A stretch of DNA of 60,000 bases from Takakia lepidozioides (GCA_030704615.1 CM060731.1:62726756-62786755), one strand, 5' to 3'; shown: positions 1 to 12,199, counted from the stretch's first letter. The notes: generated by a model not told the origin, from the letters alone. Numbers and translations are program-made.

Positions 1-2847
1 GAAGATATGTTAAGTATGTACACATGGAGCTGCCAACGTGGGCCTTCCTGACTATCAGACTCTGAAGACCCCACTGTCTACTTCCCAAGTTTCAGCTTTA
101 TATTGTATCTGTGTCTATCTGATTGGTGGAACCAGGTGTGGAAACTGAGTGCATGTGATATTTGTGAAATTGCACACAACTCAGTCTATCAATCAGGCTT
201 TTCCCATGCCCTTAAGGTGAGTCCTGGCACCTGGAACACCCATGATTTTTCTAGTGCTTTTCTGGACGGTAGTAAGTATTCATCAGTGGTCCTGTGTGTA
301 ATTGTTGTAGAACTATGATTTTTTCTCAGGAACTTCAGACTCTTTTGAGCAAAACAGTACATATGAACTATTTCAGAAACCATCTCCCATGGATCATGCC
401 ATCTTTTGGACGGACCTTTCCTGAGTCACAATGCTTGAACTAATTGCATCTCATTCTCAGGCTTGAGTGGCTGTGAGGTGGGGATGGATTGTCATTTGAC
501 TCTTTTGACACAAGTCTGTTGTTTCCTTTCTCTGCGAGCTTGTTTCCTGTACAGACTAGGGCTTAACATTGTCACCCTTTATGGGAAACTGCCCTAGCAG
601 CTATGTGTTTCTTTGGCTGTTTGCAGCCATTAGTTTGCATACAATCCAGCTCAATATTAACCCCTGGAATAGTCCTACAGTTTGGAACTTTGTATGTTTA
701 ATTATTTTGTTTACCTTTCTCAATGGTGGGCCTGTAATGCTGCGGGGTGGGGAGGCAGTTACATTGGATTGGAAAGGACTACTTCAAAAGGGGTCCAGAG
801 GGCAATGACATCCACAAGACAAATGTCCCTCACATGCGTGTGGAATTCCGCCACGAGGTATGACTGGAAATGCATGCACAGCCACAAAAAGATTAGGAAC
901 AGTAGTATATTCGATCCTGAATGATTAACTCTGGTTTAGGACGGTGTTAAGTTTTGAAGCCTCCTTCCAGAAAGGCAATGAACATCTGGTTACATTAATT
1001 TGTCCATACCTGAAGTTCTAGTGTTAAATATCCAAGGTTGAGAAAACTCCATCAGCACCCCCCGACCTCTGTTTAGCCTATGTTAGTTGCGGCACAGATT
1101 TATAAGGTTTCTTTCCAATTCCTTCTCTGGTACATCTGTCAGTGTGTGGATTCTACGTCACATGCGCTTGCGCATCTGAAATACCTCTATGTGATTGTGG
1201 GCCAGGTGTGGAAAGAGGAGTTGCAATATGTGCACCTTGGAGAAGCCAAGATCTCAAACGAGTATGTCCCTTGAGCAGTCACACCAAGGGGCTGGATTGC
1301 CGCACCGTAATTCAAAGTGGCCATGAAGCCAGTGATATCTTTGCCCCACCTTTGTCCATGCATGTCGGTATGTCAATGGAGCTTCTCTTGTTCCCAAGGT
1401 ATAGGTTATAGTTCTCCCCATTTATTGTCCCCTACCCGGCTGCTCTAGTTCAATTTTGTTTTATTTCATTTGAGATTCAAGATATGGGGACTTGCGCACA
1501 ATTCAGGTTCTGAAGGTACTGGGATTGCTTGATGTAGCTCCAACCCTTCAAAAGAGATTTTGTATATGGTTATGCAAGCTACCACTCAACCTGGTTTTGA
1601 AGTGCTCGGCACATTGACAATGGTGTCCTTTAAATAATATGGAAGGTTAACCACCCAGCCATGAAGAAGATTGGGTTTGTTAATTGTCATTATGAGCCAC
1701 TTTAGTTGGATCCAGTATCAAACATGTCCCACAAAGGTGGGTACATTTTTCAGTCTCAGGTTGGGAGTTACTTTAGCTGATGTTCAATGGATCTCAGATC
1801 ACTTTTTTTCTTTTGTTTGTTCATCCAGGGGTGACTATATCCTCCTCTCATCTCAATGAGGTCGTTTAAATCAATAGTAAGCTTTAAGTCCACATGTGGG
1901 AGTCTGTCATATCATTTAGCCATGGTGACATCATGGATTTCCAGCAAGCATGTTGAACATGTTGCCTAACTAATGCCCTGACTTGAGCAATTGGGAGCTC
2001 CATAACCTGTCAGGTTTGCAATCCCAAAAAAAGCTTGCCATGACTGGTGGAGAACTCTGAAAGAAACATGGTTTACAAGTGTCTTGCTGACTGAAAGTCA
2101 GCAACCCCGTGGATGTTTAAAGAATAATGTTGAAGTTATGGGAGGTTGACAATGTAGAGCTCATAGACAACTGTTTGCTCAGAGTCGAAAGGAAGATGAC
2201 AACAATCCTTCCCTTTAGCCTTTTAGGAGAGTCACTGAACCTCATGCTATCTGCCATAGTTGACCTTGGAAATTGATTGAGTGCACTTACAACTTACTAC
2301 CCCCATTTTGCTTGCTGTAGCCTGTATAGGATGCACTCATAAGACATTGTTTGCCATAGCCTTGAGGCTGTAGACCCCGCGCCCAGTTTGGGCGGAATAA
2401 AGGGACCAGAACTACCTTTGTGAGGGGCTCACTCCAGTAGGATCACTTACCTTGGTATAAACAATTAGTTTGGGCTTGCCAGATATCCTCTAGAAAACCC
2501 TTCACACAAGCATCGGTCTGCTGTGTGTGAGCAGCCCAAAAGGTCGACCGCAGCAGGGCCAGGGCTTTAAAGGCAGCCTGTATAGAAAACATGAAGAGGA
2601 ATCTGGTGCAAACTTTTCTCATTCTTCATGTTCGATTGTCCTTGCAATTGTGTCACTAGGTTTTCCAGGATTTAACTGCTGCTGTTCATATTTGGCTGGT
2701 AACAATTACCATGGACCCTGGCGTTTTAACTTGACGGACACAGTTGATCATTCCAAGTTGCATTCTCCTTCTATGATTAGAAGGAATTGCCAGCTTTCCA
2801 CCCTCACATTTGAAACGCCACACTTTCAATATCCCATGTTGCTTGTC
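1..2847. other. no gene recognised
   Basis: Only short overlapping reading frames without codon structure or known motifs are present on either strand. The sequence is moderately AT-rich and unique-looking. I see no transposon protein, tRNA-like structure or tandem array. It may be intron or intergenic DNA of a gene lying outside the window. Confidence 0.5.
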
Positions 2848-5391
2848 TCACCAATAGTCTCCACAAGAACAAACACCTTCTTGGAAGTGGTGAAAGCGGT
2901 TGGAGTCCCGTAACACAACTGCTCGTCCAACAATCTTTGAGATGAACTTGGTGGCATTGTGGCAGTCACTGCACACTCGAAGGTTCTTAATTACACGAAT
3001 AGGCATTCCTGGGGGTGTGCTGATCAGCCCAAAAGCAATGGCGAGCTTCTCACTGTGGTGGCAAAGAGAAAATTCCTTCTGCTCCTCCTCCACATCATGC
3101 AATACAAAGCGCGTGTCAGGCACATACCCAGCCTCCATCATCCAGCCAGACAATCTCTTCAGCTCCGCATGGATTCCCTCAATTTGTGGATGGGAGATGT
3201 CCTCTACAAGAAATGCATGAACCTGATCATAGACCTCAATGCAGCTGTGCCCTGGCTTTTTTCTCACACCTCTCTCCTCCATCATTCTTCTGACCTTTGA
3301 TTTGTCGTCCCACCTCCCAGCTGCAGCATAAATGTTTGATAACAGCACATAAGCGGCAGGGTCCTGTGGATTCCACTTGAGAATGGATTTTACGGCACAT
3401 TCTGCTACCTCTACATTGCCATGAAGTCTGCAGGCACCAAGCAAGGACCCCCAGACCAAAGCATCTGGTTCAACGGGCATTTTGTTGATGAAGTCCTGTG
3501 CCTCATCCAATCGACCTGCACGGCCAAGAAGGTCCACCATGCAGCCAAAATGCTCCAATGTAGGTGTGAGGCCATGATCTTGACTCATGGAATCAAAGTA
3601 GTGATAGCCTTGATCCACTAGGCCCACATGGCTGCATGCAGAGAGAACAGAAGTGAAGGTGACAGCGTTTGGCATCACTCCTTCCTGCTGCATCTGATTA
3701 AATAGTTGGAGGGCCTCCCTACCACATCCATTCTGGGCATATCCTGCAATCATCGCACTCCATGATACCACATCCCGTTTACCCACTTTGTCGAACACTT
3801 GACGGGCACCCTTTACACTTCCACATTTGGCATATGTATCAATGAGGGTATTCTCTAAATTAGTATATGATTCAATTCCAGCTTCAATGATATCGGCATG
3901 GACCTGCATGCCCTTCTCAAGAGCTCCAAGGCTGGCACATGCATTGAGAACGCAAATGTAGGTGACCCTGTTGGGTGTCACCCCTTCCGGTTGCATCTGC
4001 TCATAGAGTTTCAAAGCCTGCCTACAACTCCCATGCTGAGCATACCCTGAAATCATTGAACTCCATGAGACAACATCTCTTTTAGCCATTTTGTCAAACA
4101 CTTGACGTGCATTCTTTATGCTCCCACATTTTCCATACATGTCAAGAAGGGTGTTCTCCAAAATAATATCTGATGCCAATCCAGTTTTCATGATGTCATT
4201 GTGGACCTGCTCACCCTTGTCCAAGGCTCCCATGCTGGCACACACATTTAGAATGGTAGTATACGTGACCTTGTCAGGAGTCACCCCTTCCTGATGCATC
4301 TGCTCATACAATCGGAAAGCCTCTTCGTATGGTCCACACCGAGCATATCCAGAGATCATTGCACTCCATGAGACCACATTTCGTTCAGCCATTTTCTCGA
4401 ACACTTGACACGCATCCTTAATGCTCCCACATTTGGCATACATGAAAACAAGGCTTGTTTCCAAAGTAATGTCTGAGACAATTCCCATTCTGATAATGTC
4501 AGCATGTACCTGCTTACCATTAGCAAGGGCTCCTAAACTTGCACACGCATTGAGAATACAAATGAGTGTGACCCTGTCAGGCCGCACTCCTTCCTGTTGC
4601 ATTTGTTCATAAACTTTGAAAGCCTCTTCACCATGCCCACACTGAGCATACCCTGCAATCATCGTATTCCATGAGACCACATCTCGTTTCGCCATGTTGT
4701 CAAATACTTTGCTAGCATCCTTTACGCTCCTGCATTTGGCATACATGTGAACAAGGGCATTCTCCAAAATAATGTCTGATGCAATTCCTTTTTCAATCAT
4801 GTCAGCATGGACGTATTTGCCCTTTTCCAAGGCACCCAGACTGCCACACACATTGAGAACAGTTGTGTACATTACCCTGTCGGGCATTACCCCTTCCTGA
4901 CACATTTCCTCGTATATTCTGAAAGCCTGTGAGGCATGCCCATGCTTGGCATATCCTGCCATCATTGTACTCCAGGTGTATATATCTCGTTGAGGCATTT
5001 CATCAAAGACCTCTTGTGCATGCACCATGCTCCCACACTTGGCATACATGTTGACAAGGGTGTTCCCTACAAAGACGTTTTGCTTGAAGTCAGTATAGTT
5101 CATGTGGCCATGCACCTGCTTTCCCTCTGCCAGTGCTTTCAATTTGATGCACCCCTGCAAGAGACAGACGTAAGTATTGGAGTCTGTCCGAACATTTCCT
5201 TTCGCCAAAATGTGCAGTGCCTCCTTCAGTCTTCCCTCCTTGCATAGTGTCCTTACATCCCCACAAGATGCTGCACAACCATCCAACACCACTCCATGCC
5301 GGATTGTTAGTGACCATGTTCCTTTACCATTTTCAGGCAGTGGCTGTAATCTATGTAGAGAGAGAGTGGAATGATTTATCATTACCACCAT
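2848..5391 (-). CDS. PLS-class pentatricopeptide repeat protein with DYW domain (847 aa)
   Basis: This is a single uninterrupted frame from ATG at 5391 to a stop after the canonical C-terminus CSCGDYW. A leader of roughly 50 residues is followed by a long PLS array with repeated MYAKCGS S motifs and VVSWxxMIxGYA P motifs up to about residue 640. E1/E2 motifs ([30 protein letters not shown]), a PG box ([10 protein letters not shown]) and a full DYW deaminase domain follow. The deaminase residues are visible: H779-S-E781 and C807-S-D-C810. DYW proteins of this family bind organellar transcripts and convert C to U. The target cannot be read here. The leader suggests plastid or mitochondrial import but lacks a decisive signature. 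It appears intact and functional; relatives at 7.5, 18 and 19-22 kb share the same framework. Confidence 0.93.
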   Translation of the reverse strand: MVVMINHSTLSLHRLQPLPENGKGTWSLTIRHGVVLDGCAASCGDVRTLCKEGRLKEALHILAKGNVRTDSNTYVCLLQGCIKLKALAEGKQVHGHMNYTDFKQNVFVGNTLVNMYAKCGSMVHAQEVFDEMPQRDIYTWSTMMAGYAKHGHASQAFRIYEEMCQEGVMPDRVMYTTVLNVCGSLGALEKGKYVHADMIEKGIASDIILENALVHMYAKCRSVKDASKVFDNMAKRDVVSWNTMIAGYAQCGHGEEAFKVYEQMQQEGVRPDRVTLICILNACASLGALANGKQVHADIIRMGIVSDITLETSLVFMYAKCGSIKDACQVFEKMAERNVVSWSAMISGYARCGPYEEAFRLYEQMHQEGVTPDKVTYTTILNVCASMGALDKGEQVHNDIMKTGLASDIILENTLLDMYGKCGSIKNARQVFDKMAKRDVVSWSSMISGYAQHGSCRQALKLYEQMQPEGVTPNRVTYICVLNACASLGALEKGMQVHADIIEAGIESYTNLENTLIDTYAKCGSVKGARQVFDKVGKRDVVSWSAMIAGYAQNGCGREALQLFNQMQQEGVMPNAVTFTSVLSACSHVGLVDQGYHYFDSMSQDHGLTPTLEHFGCMVDLLGRAGRLDEAQDFINKMPVEPDALVWGSLLGACRLHGNVEVAECAVKSILKWNPQDPAAYVLLSNIYAAAGRWDDKSKVRRMMEERGVRKKPGHSCIEVYDQVHAFLVEDISHPQIEGIHAELKRLSGWMMEAGYVPDTRFVLHDVEEEQKEFSLCHHSEKLAIAFGLISTPPGMPIRVIKNLRVCSDCHNATKFISKIVGRAVVLRDSNRFHHFQEGVCSCGDYW

Positions 5392-6748
5392 GGCAGTTCA
5401 GATTGGTTATTGTTTAACTTCTGCTGAGTGTAATTTCCTCTGTGCCTTCGCAACATTGTTGACTCTTTTCCAGCTGATAGTATCTGAACCAATTTACATC
5501 TTCTGGGGAACCATACACAGTTGCCAAAGCTCGCAATTTCGCAAATTCATCTCCATAGACCAGAGATTCCTGCCAGGCATTAACATAGCGTTGTTTGACT
5601 TCTTCTTTCTTCCCTCTTCCTACTGCCATTCCTCTGTCCACCACACTACCAGACGACACAATCGGCACGTTATAGACTTAAGGACTTTCGTTAGCATTGA
5701 GATTGTGACAGTCTTAGAACCTCCTAATGTGAGATTTTCCAGGAATATCTCCCAGACAATCACAGTGCTTGAAGCGTTGCCCATACGGCCATTGAAATGC
5801 CCATTAGTTGACTTTGGGAAAGAAACCCACCTCGCTTCTGCTTTTCCAGAAGCCTTATCAATCGCAGAGCTACGCTCGTTTACTTGGGAATTTATACAAA
5901 TCACAGGTACAAGTCCTTTCGTTCACGATCCCTCAAGGCACAAATGGTGCTCTTAGCCAGGATCATACGAAAAACAGGTATCAACAATAGTGAGGGGTGG
6001 GCGTACCATTGGTCCTACTACATGCAGGTGAAAATGCTCTTGAGTGTACTAGTCCCGTGCCCTTCCTTCCACCTGGATTCACCTGCACGTCACTACCACT
6101 CCTGTAAATATGCCGATGCCTCAACTCTCCTTGCTCGGTTTCTGGTCTGCAACCATTTCTACCAACTCTACAAAACTACAGACACAGAGTCAGAGCAAAT
6201 TAGCTCCTTGTTACCTTTTCGAGTTTGTTTGCCGAGTGGGTTACAGTATGAACTCTAAAAAAGAGCTACAAACAGCAAAGCAGTCTCCATCGGTTGCAAC
6301 GAAGAAGGAAAGATTATACGGGCATACTAGTGGGCGAGATTGTGGACGTGATTTGAGAATAGCCGAGGGTATGCGCCTGCCAGCCATGGCGTCCTCCCTC
6401 CTGTAACAAGCTGCCTGCTTGAAATTTGGGTGTGCTCTTCTTCATGTTTTTACCAAACAATAGCGGTCATATCATCGCCCATGCCGACCCCTCCAGAACA
6501 CAAGGGAGGCTCTTTAGTCCTAAAGGACTTCAGAGACCCCCCGCCCCCTCCCTCCCTCTCTTCCTGGAAATTTGAACCTAGGAACGCGTCAAGGCGAGTT
6601 TCAAATCAAACCCACAAGCGTTAAGTTACAAACCTTTCTTGTCAATCACAATCTCAACCTTTCCTCTCAATCTCCCTCATCAGTATCGGAATGTAAAGAC
6701 AGTAGAATTGTAATTGCTGCTATCGGAACATCTCCAGCTATCAAAGGG
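5392..6748. other. intergenic, no gene recognised
   Basis: This is the sequence upstream of the minus-strand PPR gene. A 188-codon open frame at 5390-5956 has no recognisable motif and overlaps other frames, so I do not call it. There is no clear TATA box close to the PPR start. Confidence 0.4.
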
Positions 6749-6979
6749 GATAATAGAGCGAAAGTGAGAAAATTGATGGAGGATGGAGGTGTCAAAAAGG
6801 AGGCGGGGCACAGCTGGATTGAGGTCAACAATCAGGTGCATGTATTTGGTGTACGTGACAAATTGCATCCACATAGTGAGGAGATCCATGCTGAACTGAA
6901 CAGGCTGTTGGGGCAGATGAAGGAGGTTGGTTATGTGCCCGACTCATGTTTTGTATTGTATGATGTGGACTCTGAAGGA
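6749..6979 (+). pseudogene. PPR-DYW gene fragment (E2/PG box and DYW N-terminus only)
   Basis: An open stretch of about 77 codons reads as the junction between the PPR array and the DYW domain: AKVRKLMEDGGVKKEAGHSW, then IEVNNQVHVF, HPHSEEIHAELNRLLGQMKE and GYVPDSCFVLYDVDSEG. This matches the corresponding part of the intact genes nearby. It is flanked by unrelated sequence on both sides: no PPR repeats upstream, and neither the HxE nor the CxxC motif downstream. It is therefore a short orphan piece, not a gene, lying on the same strand as the larger broken PPR gene that starts 0.5 kb downstream. Confidence 0.85.
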
Positions 6980-7494
6980 ACAACCTACTGCATTCTGGTG
7001 AGGTTCCTGTGCTCTTTTCAGTATGACTACAAAAAAGCACCAAATTTTTATGGTAGATGACTTCCCCACGAACACAAGGATAATAACTACTTATAAGTTA
7101 TGGAAATGCCCTCAGGTTATGGGGTTGAAAGTTTGCATTACAAGAAGACTGAGCAAGGGCTCTCCAAATTGAGGAAGACCGGTATGCAGATTCTAAGTTT
7201 CTTTGGAGTGGGTGGGGAGCATCAAGTTTTGCTCAACTACCAGGCAAATCCAGCGATTTGGCTTTGCCAAGGTAGAGGGGAGGATCTGGTTTGAAGAGCA
7301 CTTCACCATCGCACAGCTGCTCGCCCACACAGCAGTGCGAATTGAGGTTATGGCCGTGAATATATTCCCACAAGTGAGTCCTGTCTCCTACATTAGAGGT
7401 TTAGAAAAGTCAGGTTCAGGGTTTATGTAGTTGCACTTGTCCTTCCACTGATCAAGCTCAAGCACCAAATGTCTCCACGATCTGTAATTGCCAT
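6980..7494. other. intergenic, nothing recognised
   Basis: Between the DYW scrap and the next PPR frame I see only short, uninformative reading frames. Confidence 0.4.
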
Positions 7495-10473
7495 GTGACC
7501 AAGATGATCCGGATTATGGTACCCCACACGACATACTCAGTGCCCAAGTCATTTTGCTCAAGACACTCCTTTTTGTCATGCAGTGTGGTATTGCGTCAAG
7601 ACTGCAATCAGATCCAGTTGTTTGTTGGACATCAGAGGGGGGGCAGGGGTGTGGGTCTTGGAACAGCCACCATCACCACTGCTTCTTATGGAGGGACGAG
7701 ACAAAGACGAGAGGGGCAGGGAATCAAGAAGGACGCTTCTGGGACCATTTGGGATGTGACCACATTGTCCAAGGAGGCACGATTGAAGGAGGCAGTCAAA
7801 ATTCTCGATGTCATGGAGGAACAAGGATATCGGGCATACACCGATACCTGTGCTCGTCTCTTGCAGGGTTGTGTCAAGACGAAAGCCCTGGAGGTTGGCA
7901 AGGGGGTTCATGACCACATAATTAAAAGTGGATCTGAGTCAGACACTTTCCTAGGAAACACCCTCGTCACCATGTATTGCAAGTGTGGCAGTGTTGCGGA
8001 TGCACGTGAAGTGTTCGACAAAATTCCTAAACGGAATGTGGTCTCATGGACTGCAATGATTGCAGGGTTAGCTCAGCAAGGACTTGGCGAGGAAGCCATT
8101 GAACTATTTCGGCAAATGCAATGTGAAGGTGTGAAGCCAAACAAAGTCACTTTCATGAGCATCCTGAAAGCATGTGCTAGCCCAGCGGCTCTGAAGGAAG
8201 GAAAGTGGCTCCATGCAGCCGTCATAGAAGCTGGCTTGGAGTCAGATGTTCAAGTGGGAACTGCACTTGTTAGCATGTATGGCAAGTGCGGCAGTATGGT
8301 GGATGCGAGCCAGGTGTTCGCAAAAATGCCAGAAAGAAATGTGGTCACTTTCATGAGCGTGCTCAACGCTTGTGTGATCCCAGAAGATCTGGAAGAGGGC
8401 AAGCAGCTGCATGCAAGCATCATCAAAGCAGGATTAGAGTCAGATGTTCGAGTTGGGACTGCCCTTGTTAGCATGTACTGTAAATGTGGGAGTGTGGTGG
8501 ATGCGCGGCAAGTATTTGACAAAATGCTGAAGCGAGATGTGGTCTCATGGACAGCGATGATTGCAGGATCCGCTCAGCATGGTCATGGTGAAGAGGCCTT
8601 TGAACTCTTTCAGAAAATGCAAAGTGAAGGATTCAATGCAGATAAGATCTCTTTTGTGAGCATTCTCAATGCATGTTCCAGCCCAGCAGCTCTGGAGCAA
8701 GGCAAATGGCTCCATTCTTGCATCACCAAAGCTGGATTTGTGTCGGATATCCGAGTGGGGACTGCCCTTATCAGCATGTACTGCAAATGCGGGAGTGTGG
8801 TGGATGCTCGCCAAGTGTTTGACGCAATGCCAGTAAAAAATGTTGTCACTTTCATCAGTATCCTAAATGCATGCTCCAGCCCAGCCAGCCTCGAACAAGG
8901 CAAGGGGCTCCATGCAAGCATCATCAAAGCTGGATTTGAGTCAGATGTCCGGGTGGGGAATTCCCTTGTCAGCATGTACTGCAAGTGCGGGAGTTTAATT
9001 GATGCACGTGAAGTGTTCAATAACATGCTTCATCGAGATGTGATCTCATGGACTGCAATGATATCAGGATGTGCACAACATGGTAATGTTGAAGAGGCAT
9101 TTGAACTGTTTGGGCAGATGCAACGAGAAGGCATGCAGGCAGATAAGGTCACATTCATGAGCATCCTGAATGCATGTGCCAACCCAGCAGCTTTGGGAAA
9201 GGGTAAGTGGCTCCATACGAGCATAGTCAAAGCTGGATTTGAGGCAGATGTTCGAGTGGGAACTGCCCTTGTTAGTATGTACTGCAAATGTGGGAGTGTG
9301 GAGGATGCACAAGAAGTATTCTTCAAAATGCCTGAACGAACTGTGGTCTCATGGAATGCCATGATTTCAGGACTTGCTCAGCACAGTCTTCATAAGGAGG
9401 CGGTCAAACTCTTTTGCCAGATGCAGCAAGAAGTTGTGAAGGCAGACAAGGTAACTTTCATGAGCATTCTCAATGCTTGTTGCGGCTCAGCTGCTTTTGA
9501 GCAGGGCAAGCAGATACATGCGGCTATCAACAAAGCTGGATTTGGGACAGATGTCCAAGTGGGGTCTGCACTTGTCAGCATGTACTGCAAGTGTGGGTGT
9601 GTAGTGGATGCACGCCAAGTGTTTGAGAACATGCCTGAGCGAGATGTGGTCTCATGGACTGCAATGATTGCAGGATGTGCTCAGCACGGTCATGTTGAAG
9701 AGGCTCTCAATCTCTTTCGGCAAATGGAACGAGAAGGTGTGAAGCCGGACAAGGTCACTTTCCTTAGAATTCTCAACACATGCGCCGGCCTAGCATCTTT
9801 AGAAGAGGGCAAGTGGGTCCATGCCCACATCATCAAGTCTGGATCTGACTCAGATGTCTCTGTGAGTAACGCTCTTGTTGACATGTATGCCAAATGTGGG
9901 AGTATGGGAGATGCATGGCAAGTGTTTGACCAAATTCTCAGCCGAGATGTGTTCTCCTGGAGTGCGATGATCAATGGATATGCTCAGCATGGCAATAGCA
10001 AGGATGCGCTCCAATTCTTTGAAGAGATGCAAGAAGAAGGGGTTGAGCCAAATGAGGTGACTTTCATTGGTGTTCTTGCTGCATGCTGCCATTCAGGCCT
10101 AGTGGATGAAGGCCATCACTACTTCAACTCTATGAGACGAGATTTTTTCATCATGCCAACTGGAAAGCATTATGGTTGCATGGTTGACCTTCTTAGCCGT
10201 GCAGGGCGCTTGGATGAGGCTGAGGGCTTTATCAACAAGATGCCAATTGAACCGGATGCTTCAGTGTGGGGGACCTTGCTTGGTGCCTGTAGATTCCATG
10301 GGAATGTGGCACTAGCAGAGCGTGCTGCAGAGTGTATCCTGAAATTGGAACCCCAAAGTTCATCAGTGTATGTCCTGCTCTCAGATATCTATGCACTGGC
10401 TGGAAGGTGGGATGATGTAGCAAAGGTGACAAAAGTCAGGTGTGAAGAAGGAGCCAGGGTGCTGCTGGATTGA
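7495..10473 (+). CDS. PLS-class PPR protein, DYW end lost (992 aa open frame)
   Basis: This long intronless frame begins with a leader of about 95 residues, followed by many PLS triplets (MYCKCGSV S motifs, [11 protein letters not shown] motifs, LNACASPAAL L motifs). The array ends in recognisable E-type repeats (LLGACRFHGNVALAE, VYVLLSDIYALAGRWDDVAK). The frame then shifts after AKVTKV and runs out-of-phase for a few codons to a stop, so the PG box and DYW domain are not translated. At two places (about 8330 and 8835) an S motif joins directly to an L motif, the intervening 35-residue P motif being missing. The 992-residue product could still bind RNA, but it lacks its own deaminase. It is either a recent pseudogene or a truncated PLS-E protein that would need a partner. 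An ATG slightly downstream may be the true start. Confidence 0.75.
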   Translation: MTKMIRIMVPHTTYSVPKSFCSRHSFLSCSVVLRQDCNQIQLFVGHQRGGRGVGLGTATITTASYGGTRQRREGQGIKKDASGTIWDVTTLSKEARLKEAVKILDVMEEQGYRAYTDTCARLLQGCVKTKALEVGKGVHDHIIKSGSESDTFLGNTLVTMYCKCGSVADAREVFDKIPKRNVVSWTAMIAGLAQQGLGEEAIELFRQMQCEGVKPNKVTFMSILKACASPAALKEGKWLHAAVIEAGLESDVQVGTALVSMYGKCGSMVDASQVFAKMPERNVVTFMSVLNACVIPEDLEEGKQLHASIIKAGLESDVRVGTALVSMYCKCGSVVDARQVFDKMLKRDVVSWTAMIAGSAQHGHGEEAFELFQKMQSEGFNADKISFVSILNACSSPAALEQGKWLHSCITKAGFVSDIRVGTALISMYCKCGSVVDARQVFDAMPVKNVVTFISILNACSSPASLEQGKGLHASIIKAGFESDVRVGNSLVSMYCKCGSLIDAREVFNNMLHRDVISWTAMISGCAQHGNVEEAFELFGQMQREGMQADKVTFMSILNACANPAALGKGKWLHTSIVKAGFEADVRVGTALVSMYCKCGSVEDAQEVFFKMPERTVVSWNAMISGLAQHSLHKEAVKLFCQMQQEVVKADKVTFMSILNACCGSAAFEQGKQIHAAINKAGFGTDVQVGSALVSMYCKCGCVVDARQVFENMPERDVVSWTAMIAGCAQHGHVEEALNLFRQMEREGVKPDKVTFLRILNTCAGLASLEEGKWVHAHIIKSGSDSDVSVSNALVDMYAKCGSMGDAWQVFDQILSRDVFSWSAMINGYAQHGNSKDALQFFEEMQEEGVEPNEVTFIGVLAACCHSGLVDEGHHYFNSMRRDFFIMPTGKHYGCMVDLLSRAGRLDEAEGFINKMPIEPDASVWGTLLGACRFHGNVALAERAAECILKLEPQSSSVYVLLSDIYALAGRWDDVAKVTKVRCEEGARVLLD

Positions 10474-10724
10474 GGTCAATAATAGGGTACATACATTCAT
10501 TACAGAGGATAGATCACACCCACAAACTGGGAGATCTACATGGAGTTGGATACATTGACTAAAAACCGGGTATGTTCCTGACATACGCTATGATGTGGGT
10601 CTCTGCTACTGCAGTGAAAATGTGGCCATGTGTGGTGATTTCCACACCAGCAAGTTCAGCAAGGGATGCTAATCGTTTTGGCCAATTTAGAAACAGGGTG
10701 TGTCCGTATGGGGATTACTGGTGA
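10439..10724 (+). pseudogene. decayed E2/DYW remnant of the upstream PPR gene
   Basis: In the next frame the sequence resumes as GVKKEPGCCWIEVNNRVHTF and TEDRSHPQT. Further frameshifts and small deletions then lead to LCYCSENVAM, where intact genes read CYHSEKLAI, to CGDFH, where they read CSDCH, and finally to NRFGQFRNRVCPYGDYW followed by TGA. The catalytic His of HxE, one Cys of the CxxC zinc pair and one Cys of the terminal CSCGDYW are therefore all changed, and stop codons interrupt the frame. This region clearly once encoded a DYW domain and is now non-functional. Confidence 0.88.
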
Positions 10725-12106
10725 TGGTGAAAGATCCTGTTAAAACTTGTGGACTGTCTCGAGTCTTCTTCTCTGGTGGTTGAAGGGGTAGTACCATCAC
10801 TCAACACATGCTATGTCAATTCTCATGGTGTCTCACCGTCCCACATCTCTCCTGAAGTACATTGAACCTTACAATGTCAGATCAATGTAGACCTTCATAT
10901 ATCCAGGGTTGGTCATTTACCCAGGTCCAATCCAGTAACAGCAAGAAGTAACAGTAAAAACTTAACTTTCATATTGATGTCACCTATATTGAATTGTCTC
11001 TGGCAATATGATGCCAAAACAATTCCAGTCACTCTTTAGGCTCCAGAATCCGTCTTGAAAATGTTCTTCGCAGTCCTGTGTTGTATCCGTGGGATCAACT
11101 AATTTGGGGATGTGCCTTATAGATATTGAAGCTCCATCAATTGTCGTGAGAGGACATATGTGGTCCCACAGGCAACCCTGACTGAGGTTGTTGATCTTCC
11201 GACTGATGAGGGAGAGAATGGAAACAAAGAGAATGAAAGAGCAGTGGTGGGGTTTGTGTGCTCTGGAAAGCCTCGGAAATGAAGACCCACGTTTGAATAT
11301 GCCACAGCAGCGGGCTTGAGAAGCCTAGGGAAGAGAGAGAAAGTGATGTCCGGCTTGTCAGAAGCTGCTGCATCGCCCAATATGGAGGAGTGGGTGCATG
11401 ACAGGTGACATTCAAGTGGCAAAGCCATGGCCAACAACTTTTGTGAAAGCCTCACTATCTCCTATAGTGTCCAATAGAGTTGCAGTGGCTCTTCCAAATA
11501 CCACTAATGCTCCAATGACTGAGGGTCTTAACATGCTTCCCAGTCAGATTCTGGCAGGTTCTGAGGGATCACCAGTCAGCAGGAATGTCGACAACATCAG
11601 CAATGTCTTCCTCCTCCCCACCCCAGCAACTGCACCACAACAGGAGTCATCTTTGTGCCAAGCACCTAATAGGAGCAATCAAAACTGAATATGAGAGAGA
11701 GAGGGAGAGGGTCCAAAGCCCTGTAAACTTGAAATTTTTTCACTAGCTGAAGTACTCTGCAGGATTTGGTGTTTGTAATGAACCCAGAATGAATGTTGGA
11801 TAATGTGGCAGATGCAGCAGTGGAGGCATTTCACGAGGTGGAGGCACATCTAGTCATGCATCCTTTTGGCAGCATCAAGATCTGATCTGGACATCCAACA
11901 CCACACATCTGTTTTGCTCTATAAGTTGGACCAGTGGAAGGCCAGCAAACTGAGGGATTGAAACTACCTGTTATGCACAACAGAGAGTTAGAATTGCCTT
12001 GACTGCAGTTTCCATCTTCTCTCTTGTAAGCACTTAACACCTCTTGGAATCAAGTGATTCTAAGAAGAGATTCTTCATAGAGGAGGTCCTGATAACTTTG
12101 CCACTC
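10725..12106. other. intergenic, no gene recognised
   Basis: There are only short frames. A 96-codon frame at 11398-11688 has low-complexity composition and no motif. A short GA-rich tract lies near 11690-11710. Confidence 0.4.
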
Positions 12107-12190
12107 ACACCCATTTAGGCATGCGATTGGCAAGACAGCAGAAAGGGGGACCTTGCCGGGGAAGAAACAGTGAGAACAGTGTTTGGTTGT
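12107..12190 (+). repeat. direct repeat, copy A (pairs with 14761-14846)
   Basis: About 85 bp, including the phrase cagcagaaagggggacc and a GAAGAAA-AGTGAGAACAG run, recurs in the same orientation about 2.65 kb downstream with scattered substitutions. The two copies bracket the LINE remnant and the CACTA/TAGTG repeat field. Confidence 0.7.
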
Positions 12191-12199
12191 ATTTACTTA

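Noticed and set aside
5390-5956. 188-codon plus-strand open frame
   Set aside because: It overlaps the start of the intact PPR gene, has no motif, and competing frames on the minus strand are equally open.
6540-6620. Reverse-strand B-box-like ggttcaaat near a Pro-rich run
   Set aside because: No A box at the right spacing and no tRNA-like pairing.
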